Assembly (NCBI GenBank): GCA_958298945.1
Contig: OY282605.1
Coordinates: 112,774,267-112,838,266, forward strand
DNA: 64,000 bases
Direction of reading: 5' to 3'
DNA from: Atherix ibis
Lineage: Eukaryota > Arthropoda > Insecta > Diptera > Athericidae
Part shown: positions 12,311-23,939 of the stretch, one piece after another
How positions within the stretch are numbered: the stretch's first letter is position 1
Layout of the letters: each line of letters begins with the position of its first letter
Notes under the pieces: model-generated
Databases searched by the model: none
Told to the model about the DNA's origin: nothing
What the model saw: the letters and a program-made list of their open reading frames with translations, nothing else
Made by a program: the position numbers and the translations under genes

Positions 12311-12429
12311 ACTGAGAGTACTGCCATCAGCAAGACAACGGATTATTAATGAAAATAAGAAAAAAGGGTCGGTGATAGAAACGACCCCTGAGGAATACCA
12401 GTATTTTTTTGGTGGACTGCAGACTTGAA

Positions 12430-13940
12430 GCCATTCAGAACAACTTGCATTGAACTGATCGAAAGGTAGCTTCCAAGCCATTTGTGGAGGCAATTGTCGA
12501 TAAATATATAAATAAGATTAATAAACTAAGAAAAATAAAAAAAACTAACTTTTATTAAAAAAATTTTAAGCATATTTATATTTTGGAAAAAAAATTTCAA
12601 AACAGTTTATTTCCCAGTAAATTGATTTTTATTATTAATATTCAACTTGTAGCCTAATAGATATTTAAAATTAATTAATATCTTTATGTGTTTTTTATCT
12701 ATAATATTTTAGAAAAAAAAATTTAAAAAAAAACAATATTTTTATAATTTTTTACAAATAAATAAATAAAACCTCACCGATCTTTGACCAGAAAATTTTC
12801 TTAGTTTAATCTTTAATTAAGACAACGTTTACGTATTAGAAAAAGTGAAAATATCGCAGAAATAAATACAAACAAAACAAAAGAAAAACAAATCGTCAAT
12901 AATTTTAATGATAGTTTAAAATTAGAAATAGTGGGGAAAGGGAAACGGTAGAACCATAAATAACGCATCAATTTCTTTTAATTATCGATCACAAAATGAG
13001 ACAAAATCTGTCAAAATTTAATCGAAATCCTTTCACAAATTTGTTGCGGTTTTATCTGTAATCGATAATCAGTCAATCAGTTAATTACTCAGTAAATTGT
13101 CTGCTCTTTTGCTTATAGTTGCTTAGAATACGAACGTAACCGGAATAGTTTTTGTATAATCCCCCCCGATGAATCGCCGCCACTGGATAGGATCGTATCT
13201 AATCGGACCGTAGTTAATCGCATCTAAACGGATTGGATTAGATCCAAACCTACACTTTCCGTATTGCCCGGTTCCGTCCATCACGTCGCATCAACGCACT
13301 TACAAATGTTCATCATTACAAGATGCCAGCAATAATTTAAGATAATAGTTCAGAAAGATAGGAAAAGGTTCGAGGGAGGGGGGTAAGGGAAGGGGTTGAG
13401 TGGTTAGTTTAGAAAGTGGGCGATATGTGTGACTTTGGCTACTTGTCTTGTCGTTCAACAATGTTTCACGTTCCTGATAATTCTATAGTCAAAGTATGCG
13501 CCACTGTATGCTCCCATTTATTATGCTCCCATCTTCAATTCTCAGCGCGCGATTTACTCTTCGTCAATACATAATACAACTCATTACTAGATCATCATCT
13601 TCGCCCCAACCCCTCCGCCAACCCGTTCTTTTCCATACATTAAATTCCATTCTATTAGTGATATTGTTATTGTCAACTAATAACTACAACTTCCTATGGC
13701 CGGTGTATACTTCCCCATGTTAATCCCATCACACATCGAACTGAATTGTTATGCAATCGTTGGGTGTTCTCGCTTTAAAAAGTTTAATGACCCGACACAT
13801 TATTGCGTCGGCATTTGCTTACGTATGTCTGTTCGTTGCATTTAGTCTATCTGTGCACAGCACTTGTTCCTCCTCACAATGTTTTTCCTAATTTTTTTTC
13901 CGCAGCTATTCTATCAACAATGCTCTCAACTGACTGTTTC
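12430..13940. other. Stretch without a recognisable gene; GC-richer from about 13140
   Basis: Positions 12500-12900 are AT-rich. From 13140 to about 13480 the sequence is richer in G+C, with short repeated ATCGGA/TAATCG-like words (13185-13250) and a polypurine tract GGGAGGGGGGTAAGGGAAGG near 13373-13393. The 75-codon frame at 13496-13723 lacks any recognised motif. The composition change could mark the flank of a host gene, since the only candidate host exon follows at about 13.9-14.2 kb. That is inference. Confidence 0.45.
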
Positions 13941-13941
13941 G

Positions 13942-14193
13942 TCACTGCACAAACTCTCGGGTTATCAAATGCACAAACATAACCACATAAATAAGTGAGT
14001 ATGTAAATTGAATCGCACTCGGCTCGACTGGCGAATATGTGCTTCGAAACAGTTCGTGCTGATAAGTGCCGGCGACGCAGGCTATCACGTCAGACAACGG
14101 GCCCAATGGTTTGACGGTGGCGGGCGTCTCCGCGTGCCGCAAATCTGTCGTTGTTTTACCGACGTGCATCAAGTCGTTGTTGGCCGATAGCCA
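13942..14193 (-). CDS. Candidate host exon (unidentified product), minus strand
   Basis: On the minus strand a frame stays open from 14193 to 13942; its first Met codon is at 14172. The upstream half (about 14193-14070) has codons ending mostly in G or C (about 29 of 41 by my count), which stands out in a window where random codons end mostly in A or T. It reads LMHVGKTTTDLRHAETP and then a hydrophobic stretch around PLSDVIACVAG. I do not recognise the family, and no transposon motif is present. The downstream half is AT-rich and probably runs past a splice donor; several GT dinucleotides are available, none a strong consensus. An AG suitable for an acceptor is at about 14189-14190, but a stop lies immediately upstream. 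It may equally be a GC-rich regulatory patch. Confidence that it is coding is low to moderate. Confidence 0.3.
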   Translation of the reverse strand, partial: WLSANNDLMHVGKTTTDLRHAETPATVKPLGPLSDVIACVAGTYQHELFRSTYSPVEPSAIQFTYSLIYVVMFVHLITREFVQ

Positions 14194-14639
14194 TCAGCTG
14201 ATGTTCATTAAATGCTGAGCTTCTGTTCCCTCGAGCTTGACACTCTCACTTTCTTCGAAACATACGCCCCGATTTTCTGGTATTTTTCGCTCACATCCCG
14301 CAACGCCGATGATTATTGGAACTTTCTTTCACTATTCACTAAAAATTAATCGTTGTTAAAGCTTTGGTATTGTCTCTTTCAACTCACTCAAAAATATTAA
14401 GTTTTCCCTTCCCACTTTTGAAATTTCACGCATTTCTATAAAATGTAATAATTTTCCTGCTAACTTTTCTTACAATGCGGTTAGTGAGTATATTTTTTGT
14501 GTCACCTTTTTAGGTTAGATCATATTATTTGGTGACACGATTTTGAATACCTGAAATTATACTCTTATATTTGTACTAGGCTTATCTATAGTCAATTAAT
14601 GTTTCCTAATAATTTGTAAAGAGTTACCGCAAGATTAGA

Positions 14640-15040
14640 GAATTGCCAGAATGTGACAATGGCTGTCAGACAATTAGCTGACAATTATCATTTGTCAAAC
14701 ACACCATTTTTTCTAATAATCACTCGATTGTCAGATTTTTTCCAATCAGATTTTGATGCATTCACTGTCAGAAAAACGTTTTTTAACAGACAATAAACAA
14801 AGTTTATTGTTTTGTTTAATGTAGTAAAAATAATTTTTTTTTTTTTTTCAGGAATAAAAAATTTTTAGTGGAATATGTTTTTAAAAGTGTCAGTGATGAG
14901 GGAGAAGGTGAAATCGAAGCAGCGAAAATGTCAAAACTATTATCAGATTATTTTCGCATTGACAGATGTTATAAATTTTACCATCTGATAATGTGCAAAT
15001 GCTTTTATATTATCTGACAATGGTTTGTCTGGCAACGTTT
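14640..15040. mobile_element. Possible MITE with TTGCCAGA...TGTCAGA inverted ends
   Basis: The left end (about 14642-14675, starting ATTGCCAGA and continuing through CAATGGCTGTCAGA) resembles the reverse complement of the right end (about 15005-15036, GTTGCCAGA...CCATTGTCAGAT). The interior is full of TGACAA/TTGTCA words and lacks a coding frame. The inverted match is imperfect and no clear target duplication is visible. It immediately precedes the mariner-like element at 15063, which may have inserted beside or into it. Confidence 0.35.
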
Positions 15041-15062
15041 GCAAATAAAAATTGCACAATTA

Positions 15063-16156
15063 CAGAGGGTCTACCAATAAAAACTTTTTTTTTTTTACTA
15101 GCCTACAAATTGACTGTGCTGACGGTGCTGTAGTTTAATTTTCTTACAATTTCACAGCACATGGCTTACCATTTATGATAATGTCTTTTATTTTGCTAGA
15201 AAATTATATTGAAATAATTCAAATCCTTTATGAAAATGGCCGATTTATGAAAGCTTCATTTCGTAAAATTCGTGATATTTTTTATCGTAATTATCGTCTA
15301 TCTGAACCTGCAATCAATAATTTGGCAGATAAATTTGAGTCTACTGGTTTAGTACTAAATGCTCCAACAACAACAAGTGCTCATACACGCCTTGTCCACA
15401 ATGACCACATGGCGAATTTTGCATAAGGATGTGGCTTTAAGTAGTGGAATAATTCACAAATATTTCTCTCATTTTAGAAATTAAAGGTCATTTTTCAGCT
15501 GATTAACCGGAATTAAAGTTCATTCATTAGATTATTTTCAACGTAGAAATTTGGCTGATTGCATCAATGAACATGTAGAGCTGTTTTTTTTCAAAACAAA
15601 TCATTTTCTCGGACGATGCTCATTTTCACTTAAATGGCAAAATTGTTACATTTGGGCATCTAAAAATCGAAGATCAGTTATTACACAATAAATACATACA
15701 TCACATGCCACTGTATGTGTATGATACGTTTTATAGGTCGGATGTATCAATGGTGTGTATTTTTGCAAAAATTAGGGTGGTGCTACAGTTGTTGGTAATG
15801 GACACAACTACACAATTTTTTATGGTCTATTTTAAATGACATAGAGGTGTACGACTTGTGGTTTCAACAGAACGGCGCTATGTGCCACACTTGCCAAGAA
15901 ACAATCGATTTATAGAAAACCACAAGTCGCAATTTTGCGAAGAGGTGATTTCAATTGGTCACCAAGATCACGAGATTTGACGCCGTTGGACTATGAGAAT
16001 CAAGAGCTTGAAATGAATATAAACCGCGACATCTATGAAATAAAGCCACAATTATGCAATAATGTGATCAAAAATTTTGTGAAAAAGATTTTTGTCATAC
16101 AAAATGAGTGCTCCATTTAAAATTTAAAAACAAAGTTCTTATTGGTAGACCCTTTA
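15063..16156 (+). mobile_element. Mariner-like DNA transposon (DUF4817/DDE lineage), nearly full length, with TIRs
   Basis: The ends carry terminal inverted repeats. Positions 15066-15087 start AGGGTCTACCAATAA, and the reverse complement of 16132-16153 matches with one mismatch in 22. TA dinucleotides flank both sides (15061-15062 and just outside 16154), as expected for Tc1/mariner integration at TA. The length, about 1.09 kb, is short for this lineage because the transposase inside has deletions. The transposase remains in sense orientation and is described separately. This is the most complete member of the transposase type also seen in pieces at 1-2, 26, 37.6, 48.9 and 56 kb. Confidence 0.88.
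15175..16120 (+). pseudogene. Transposase of the 15-kb mariner-like element, inactivated
   Basis: The open N-terminus (15175-15426) is the helix-turn-helix module: YIEIIQILYENGRFMKASF and then IRDIFYRNYRLSEPAINNL, as in the insect DUF4817 transposases. A stop at 15424-15426 is followed, in other frames, by the linker DYFQRRNLADCINEHVELF (about 15533-15590). Next comes the first catalytic block FSDDAHFHLNG (about 15608-15640, aspartate present). The second block is DIEVYDLWFQQNGAMCHT (about 15839-15890). Its catalytic aspartate, usual WFQQDGA, is Asn, so the enzyme would be dead even with its frames intact. The third block, SPRSRDLTPLDY (15963-15995), keeps its aspartate. The C-terminus to 16120 is collinear with the family, ending IFVIQNECSI. 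At least three frameshifts and a stop separate the blocks. Confidence 0.85.
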
Positions 16157-16159
16157 CTA

Positions 16160-19100
16160 TTACCACACTTTTATGATAAATTAATGAGGTAAAAATCTGT
16201 AAACGTTGTCAGAGTCTGGGAATTTTCTTATCGTATCTTAACATGTGCTTATGAATAGTTTACTGTTCTCAAATTGAAAATGAATTTATTAGGAAATATT
16301 TGATGACCAAATTTGCAAAAGTACTGATATTATTGTAATCAAAAATATACAAAATTAATAATTACAAAAAATGTTATTAAAATAATTACAAAACAATTTC
16401 GATATAAACTTTTCATAATCAAAATGCATTTTTGATAATAGCCAATGCCTTATTCTGGATAGAAATTGCCTCAATTTTGATAGAAGATTTCTAAACTATG
16501 GCGTCTTCTCTGACAAATAAGTCATTTCAAGATAGCAGACGCCATATGGAAATTATAGACTATTATATATTAAAAGATAATTTTTTTTTTATTTATTTGG
16601 TTCCAAAAAACTCAACCTGAAAGTGCATTAAGGTGTACCAAATTTATAAAAATTTCTTTTGAAAAAAACTACCATAAATTTTTCTTACTTTAATATAAAA
16701 ATAAACACTTTAGAAAATTTTAACCAAAAACTATTAGCTAGAATTTAATTTTAATGTAGAAAATCTTTCAAAACTGTTTGTTTTTAGTAAAATCCATTTA
16801 TAGTTTTTTTTTTTAAATTTGAAATATAGAAATAGAAAATAAAATTAAACTTTCTCACTGATACCATCAGAATTGTGTTTTGACAACTTTGACAATTTTT
16901 CCATTCAATAACCACAAACCAACTCTTTAGTTAATAGCAAACATGGACAAATATTCTAGTTACTGAATAGATGATTTCCGCATTTGTCAATTAGTTCCCA
17001 TTAAATATTCCCACACTATCTTTAGCAAAAAAATTTAAAAAAAAAATTTTGTGATCCCTGCCATTATGAACAATTGTTTAACAGTAAAAAAAAGAAACCA
17101 CATCAGACATCTTCGTTTTGACGTTGGTGACATTTACTAAATGCAAAGTCACACGTCAGTAGAACTTCATTCAGAAATGAACTAAAAACAAAACAAAAGC
17201 AATCCAAAAAAAAACGTGGAATATTTTTTATTAGATATTTTTTTTTGTTTCTTTTTGGTATTTAGCACAAAACTAATAAAGGTCTCAGAACAGTTCAGCA
17301 TAGCAGACCCTTCCGAATGCTTTGAACTCTGAGCATCCGCCAATGAGGGACTGACTGATTGACATGCTGACAGACTTCATTTTCGAGAACTTGTTTTTTA
17401 CGCATATTAGCTTTTTTTTATACCACCTTTAGAGTTTTTTTCCTTGGTTTCTTTTATGTTCTGCTCACATCAATTCATATGTTTTTTTTCAGTTCGAATT
17501 CAGCTCCTCCTCGAATAGAGCAGCTTTTGTTAGCTAGACGAACTTTCGCCAACCACTGCCTTGACTAAATCATTTGTAAAGCGGAAATTCTAAAGACAGA
17601 CGATATTAAACGCACAGTGTTATGCAAATTTTTTCGACTTGCGACGACCTACATATTTACATTCATCTATGCGTTACTTGCTATCGGATGACGGCTACTG
17701 TGCATTTCGATCGGATGACGATGACGACTACTGACAGCGTCTGAGCATCACTAAATCCACTGGAATTTTTGCAACTTGAGCTACACGTACAATGCCATTC
17801 TACGTCTAGCCGACTGACTATCTTTCGTTATCGATTCAAAGATGGATTTTTCCAAAGCTGCGATAGTCAAGATAAATTTTTATCCGCATTTCTTCTTATC
17901 GTTTGCATTTACATTTCTTATACTTTTGTCCGATTTTGACCTTGTAACCTAACCTGAGTTTTTCTCTTCCTTATTGCATGATGTGGTATTATTAAAAATC
18001 CACTATTTACGTTACAATGGTAGGTTGAAACCAAAAATACCCAACTGTCGATGTATGAGACCACCTGAATGTTGCTGGACCTTAACCGAATCGGAGGTAT
18101 TTGAACGCAACGTGTACTCATGTGTACAGAAGTGAAAGGGTCTCTGTCTCAGTTATGCCCTTCACTTTGGTCCAGACTGATTCTACTACATGAGTGCAAC
18201 GAAACCTAATCGGACTTAGGTTGAATAAATTCCAAAACACCTTTGCCCTGGCATGCGTATTGATTGCGGCTTTTTTTGTCTAATATAAAAAGAAGGATTG
18301 AAAGGTGAAATGGATTTTCGTGGTGAAGGTGGAAAAATTTACATTAAACGATCGATTGCAGCGTGCCTTAAATATAACGCTCAGTAGAGCACATTTGGAC
18401 TTATGAATGAGAAATTGATACTTTTTTCTATTCGAAATTCAAATTATGCCATTTTTTATTAAAAATTATTTTTATCATTTAGGTAAGATAAAAAAAAATC
18501 TAAATAATAGCAATATTGATAAGAACTAAATTCACTCAAATTGTCTTAAAATTTAATATCTTAAATTATATAAAAAAAAAACAAATATTTAAGATTTATT
18601 GCCAAATTAAATTCATTACAATATTTTGTTGACTCATTAATCCTATTTTTTAAAAAAAAAAGTCATTTTTGCAGCTTTTTATTGATCAGTACTACACGTA
18701 TTTGATTTAAATTGTTTAAAAAAGTTTGGAATTTCTTGTAAATGAAATTAATTACAGATTATAATAAAGTGGAATAACCCTTTTCACTTACCGCTTCTCC
18801 CCAAAAAAATTGTAATAAAAATATTTAAAAAAAAGAAAATTGAAAGTATTCACCACATAATAAATCCTCAGCTTTGACAGAAACAAGTGAATTTGTCAAC
18901 TTCAGCTCATACTTTTCCTCAACCCCCACTATTTAATATTCAAATGCGTAGATATATGTAGAATAATCTCGAAGATAAGGCAAAGTCATTAGCATCTGGG
19001 AATGCTATCTCCAATAAATCATGCCACCAAATTGTATCTTAAACAGCGACAACATAATTTCAGGAAAGAGTTCATTTTTCACCACAGTCGCATCTGAGAT

Positions 19101-21845
19101 GTTATAAAAACGAAAGTGATTGACACCTTTTTAAGTGGGCAAACTGTTGTCCCAAATGGGAAAAATTCACCCGTACACACGATACTGTATCTTTACGATA
19201 AGATATCTCATCGGATCGCATCGTAGCACATCGCATCTTATCGTGTCTTGTCGTACTGCAAGGTATACTCGTTGTCGTATAAAAACATGCCAAATATTCA
19301 TGCTCGAATACCTTCTTAATAGTTGACGTATTTTATTTTCGGAATTGAATGTTATAAATAACAGATTTGTTAAAAGTACATCGTACATTTTGAACACGTC
19401 CGCCACAATCACCATTTATAAATTGTTTGACTTTGCTGCCTCCCTCATTAAATGCGATTCCCCATCAATTTATCAGGTATCCCCCCTTAAAACATCTTTG
19501 ATTAGTGAGGCGGAACAACATGATTCGTAGTTGTAGCTATACAGATCGTTAAAAAAAAACAAACAACAAATAACAAATAAAAAAATTTAAAAAAAAAAAA
19601 CCATTTTCGTTGTCATTTTTCAAAAAAAGTTATTTTCGTACAATTTCGAATTTATTTTTAACCAAATAAAATACGTAACAAATCATTTACAAAAAAAAAT
19701 AATAAAGCAAGATTCTTCTTAATGCAACGAACGATTTCTTTTTTGTGCTTTTAAATAATTTTTCCATTCTCTATTAAATAGTATCACGTTAGGCCGCTCG
19801 AATTGTCTGATTTTTTAATACTTCTTGAAGATATAAAAAACTTTTAACTCCGAATATAATCAGAACTAAATTTAAAGATGATCAATCTGAATATTAAGAC
19901 TCCAAAGTTCACGGTAATCTTCAGGTAAATTCAATTATTGTTAACTTCGAAAAAAAATAACATCCATTCTAACTGAGGGGTTAATTCTAGTTCAAAATAA
20001 TTTGCAAACTAATCATTATGCACAATAAAACAAAACAAAAATAACAGAAAACCTTCGAAATTAATCAACTTTCTTTTGTTTATCTACATTATTAATTAAT
20101 GAGAATTGAAGGAAAAAAAATTCAAAAAACCCGCCCTACTCCATTTTGATGGAAGCGCTCTCTATTTGTCAAAACGGTTACTATCTTCATTGTTCTTATT
20201 TGTTAGTCTTTTCAATTTGGTTTTATGCTTCTTTTCTGTTTATGTGCACATCAATTAGACCTCAAAACTTTTCTGTTAAAATAAAATGAAAAAAAAAAGG
20301 ATTTTTAGAAAAATGCTTACTAATTTTTAGGACTACCAAACAAATGGCTGCCATAAGCTTTTGTCTAAAGTTACTGACCTTACTTGACTCAGAATTTTTC
20401 CGCTCTCTAAACTTAGCTTAGGATGATCTCAATTTTATTATAATTTGAACGCAGTTTAATGAATTTAGTTGGTTTTTCTTTCGTCTATTTGAAAGTATTC
20501 CTTTTTCTTTACTCATTCTAACGTCTATATTCAATCTTATCGATTTTTTCTTTAGAAATAATTTTTTTTTCCTAATTTATTTTCGTAGTTATTTTTACTT
20601 CTTTCTTTTGAAAATTACATTTACAGTGAGCGCACGCAGGGTTAAGCGTATTCTATTCATCACGTACTTGATTTTATTTTCTGAATAACCAAACAACGAA
20701 TCCGTCCAATAATAATGGATGGTTACGATCGTGTTGCACGTGTTACCTACCAACCAGACCAATATTGTTCCATCAAATTGATCCGCCATTATGTGAGGAT
20801 CTGTAAAGATCGGACAATGTTTGCGATCTGAATGTCGATAATTTCGATTAAGTCCATTTTGGAATTTAATCAAACACGATTATCAAAATTTTCTTATAAT
20901 TTGTTGTAATTTATTATTATTTCTTCTTTATTATTATTTATATGATTACCACTGTTATTATTACTACTATTATTATTTTTACTACTATCGATTTTGATAT
21001 TATTATTATTATTATTACAATTCTATTCGATTTAACTTAACAAGTAATCGAATAATAATTTGTAAATTGAGTATTGTGAGCATAATTGATGCCAGTCATG
21101 AATAACATATTAACGAATACGTTTAGTTGTGATTTATAAAATTGTCTGTTCAAATCTAATAAAAGCATAAAAAATATCTTTTCATAATATTACATCGAAC
21201 ATGTAAGATTTTAGTGATTAAGTTATTAAGATATTAATATTCAAAGCATCGATTAAAAATTGATCTTAGTCCTTAGTTTAGTATTTTTATCTCTAGTAAA
21301 TAAGCAGGAATATTTATACTTTATTTTTTAATGCTCAATATTCAAAGTCAATCTAATATAAACAGAGAATCCGGTTTGATATACTATCATTGTTGTATGC
21401 TAGTGCAAAGAAAACTAATCACTCTTTATGATATTCTAAAAAAAAATTATATTTTCTTATGTTTGTTAAATTGCAAAATATTACAAAAATTTCTGAGAAA
21501 AATTATATATATATAAAAATTTATTTTGATAATTTTTTAAAAACTTTAATCATTAAATAGAAACACATATATTTTGGTCCTTCAACCTCTGCCGATAACC
21601 TCCCATTTTCCTGACCCTCATATCAGACTAAAAGTACTTCAAATTATTTCGAAGGGCTTTTAAAAAACAAATAATTAATTGTACACAATATTAAAACCGA
21701 TCTGCATATACAAAGTTGACCTTTACGGTTCTAATAATCGTTTAATTGCTCACGAATCCAATAGCTTCAATCCAAATCCTGCGGAATTCCTTAAGCCAAG
21801 TTATTTCTCATAACTTAAATATTTCTTTTATTCATGATTAGTATG
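16160..21845. other. Long stretch without a recognisable gene
   Basis: Mostly AT-rich. Positions 17280-18250 and 19080-19300 are less so. The 19.1-19.3 kb part contains repeated ATCGCATC/ATCTTATCG words that open frames on both strands without any protein signature. Positions 20905-21027 are a long impure (ATT)n/(ATC)n microsatellite. The 60-90-codon frames at 17918, 19102-19530, 20595 and 21331 have no motif I recognise. Confidence 0.5.
20905..21027. repeat. Impure trinucleotide microsatellite, (TTA/ACT)n
   Basis: TTATTATTA runs are interrupted by TTC, ACT and CAC variants over about 120 bases. The longest pure part is near 21000-21017. Confidence 0.85.
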
Positions 21846-21847
21846 TT

Positions 21848-23088
21848 TCCCGTTATAAAAAGTTTCATTACCAATTATCTTGCAACTGCTCGTTATAAAA
21901 AGTTTTGTTCCTTATTATCACGCAACTGCTCATTATAAAAAGTTTCATTACTGATTTTCTCACAACTGCTCGTTATAAAAAGGTTTATTACCGACTATTT
22001 TATAACTTCTCGTTACAAAAATTTTCATTACCGATTATCTTGCAACTTTTCGTATAAAAAAAAGAAAATTACTGTTTATCTTCCAACGTCTCTTTATAAA
22101 AAGATTTATTACCGATTATCTTCCAACTTTTCGTATTAAAAAAGAAAATTACTGTTTATTTTCCAACTTCTCAATATAAAAAGTTTTATTACTGATTATC
22201 TTGCAACTACTCGTTATAAAAAGTGTCATTACCGATGATCTTGTAACTGATCATCATAAAAAGTTCCATGACCGATTATCTTCCAACTTCTCGTTATAAA
22301 AAGTTTCATTACCGATTATCTGGCAACTTCTCGTTAGAAAAAGTTTGATTACCGATTATCTTGCAACTTTTCGTATTAAAAAAAGAAAATTACTGTTTAT
22401 TTTCCAACTTCTCATTATAAAAAGTTTTATTACTGATTATCTTGCAATTGCGCGTTAAAAAAAGTTTTATTACCGATTATCTTGCAACTGCTCAGTATAA
22501 AAAGTTTCATTACCGATTAAATTGCAACTTCTCATTATAAAAAGTTTCGTTACCGATTATCTTACAACTGCTCGTAATAAAAATCTTGTTTACTGATTTT
22601 CTCGCAACTGCTCGTTATAAAAAGTTTTATTACAGATTATTTTGCAATTTCTCATTATAAAAAGTTTTATTACCGATTATCTTGCAACTTTTCGTATTAA
22701 AAAGATTTATTACCGATTATCTTCCAACCTCTCGTTATAAACAGTTTTATTACCAATTATCTTGCAACTACTCGTTATAAAAAGTGTCATTACCGATTAT
22801 CTTGCAACTGATCATCATAAAAAATTCCATGACCGATTATCTTCCAACTTCTCGTTATAAAAAGTTTCATTACCGATTATCTGGCAACTTCTCGTTAGAA
22901 AAAGTTTCATTACCGATAATCTTGCAACTTTTCTTATTAAAAAAGAAAATTACTGTTTATTTTCCAACTACTCATTATAAAAAGTTTTATTACCGATTAT
23001 CTTGCAACTGCTGGTTATAAAAAGTTATATTACCGATTATCTTGCAACTGCTCGATATAAAAAGTTGTATTACTGATTATCCTGCCAG
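21848..23088. repeat. Tandem satellite array, 40-bp unit, about 31 copies
   Basis: A unit of 40 bases repeats across 1,241 bases, or 31 units. Its most constant part is TTACCGATTATCTTGCAACT followed by a CTCGTTATAAAAAGTTT-like half. Units vary by substitutions and an occasional extra A. A distinct variant with AAGAAAATTACTGTTTAT recurs near 22060, 22140, 22385 and 22945. There is also higher-order structure: about 255 bases from 22201 recur from 22762, an offset of 561 bases or 14 units, and share private variants such as ACTGATCATCATAAAAA and CTCGTTAGAAAAAG. Open frames inside (for example 22784-23020) arise because the repeat lacks stops in some registers. Since 40 is not a multiple of 3, they are not repeats of a protein motif. 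Confidence 0.97.
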
Positions 23089-23499
23089 TTTAATCCTCTT
23101 GTTAAAAAAATACTTTTTCTTATTTTCCCTACAAAAACTAATCGGCACTTAAAGTTGAATTGGCCATGAGATTTCTTAGAACGTTAAGAAGCTTTGATAA
23201 ATAGAGGAACACCATTAGATGTTTGTTTACTTTCATTTTATTGTTATCATGATATTTTTGTTCAAATGTTGGAAAAAGGAATTACAATTTCTATAGTTTC
23301 AGATAAATAAAAAATAGATCCTGCTTGCATGTTATACTGGCCGCATGGAGCAATTTAGAGATTTCTGAATTATATTATGACTGTTTGAGAACAAATAAAT
23401 CTAAATGCACCTCATTTAATGCAGAAGAAAGTATAAATGGTAGGAATGATTCTGCATTATATAATTGACTTTATGCTTTAAACCGAAGCCGTGCTTTCA

Positions 23500-23935
23500 C
23501 AGTAAATACTTGAAAATACTTACCGACCAAACTGTGGATGCATATTCTGATATTAACCTTGCAAAGGAAAAAAAAGTACTTGAATTGAGATTTCTTAGCA
23601 AGAAAATTCTTTTCACAAACTTTTTATGTAGTTTCACCAAAATCATAATTAAAAATAAATGTCATAATTATGGAACTTCTCAAGATTTAGTTTGCAGACC
23701 ATTAGAAGATGACAATTTACAATAAATATTTAGGCATTGCTGAAAGTAAACGCTTAAATCATTTTTATCCTTAACATGCGAGTAGGAAAATTTCATATTA
23801 TCAGCAGAAATCAAAACCTTAGAATTCCTAATAAGTTCAGATATGTCTTTAATACCTAAGATAAATAATAATGGGTTATTAAATAATACATTGAGTCTGA
23901 TCGCGTATCGTTTCGGTCTATAAATTAGATATTTG
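23500..23935 (-). pseudogene. Non-LTR reverse transcriptase relic, minus strand
   Basis: Reading the minus strand down from 23935, the sequence gives NNPLLFILGIKDISELI, matching the RT motif GPLLFILFINDI.E.I. It then gives NSKVLISADNMKFS, the catalytic box, where the usual ADDMK is ADNMK, so the second catalytic Asp is Asn. KDKNDLSVYFQQCLN follows, as in the family's D...LQ.DLN segment. After frame changes, FARLISEYASTVWS (about 23570-23610) matches the thumb motif ..VR..LEYAS.VW. The layout is that of CR1/L2- or RTE-like enzymes; I cannot decide the clade. The 86-codon plus-strand frame at 23465-23725 is an antisense shadow. The ATGGGTTATT-like start of similarity near 23890 leaves the VPQGS motif degraded. 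Confidence 0.75.
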
Positions 23936-23939
23936 GTAA

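Noticed and set aside
12233..12493. 86-codon minus-strand frame
   Set aside because: It overlaps the plus-strand RT relic and has no motif of its own.
22784..23020. 78-codon frame that looks like a repetitive protein (repeated LP-I-LQL and YKKF blocks)
   Set aside because: It lies wholly inside the 40-bp satellite and is produced by the repeat. The unit length is not a multiple of three, and similar frames appear wherever variants remove the stops.
23465..23725. 86-codon plus-strand frame
   Set aside because: The minus strand here reads as reverse transcriptase with ordered family blocks; the plus frame is its shadow.
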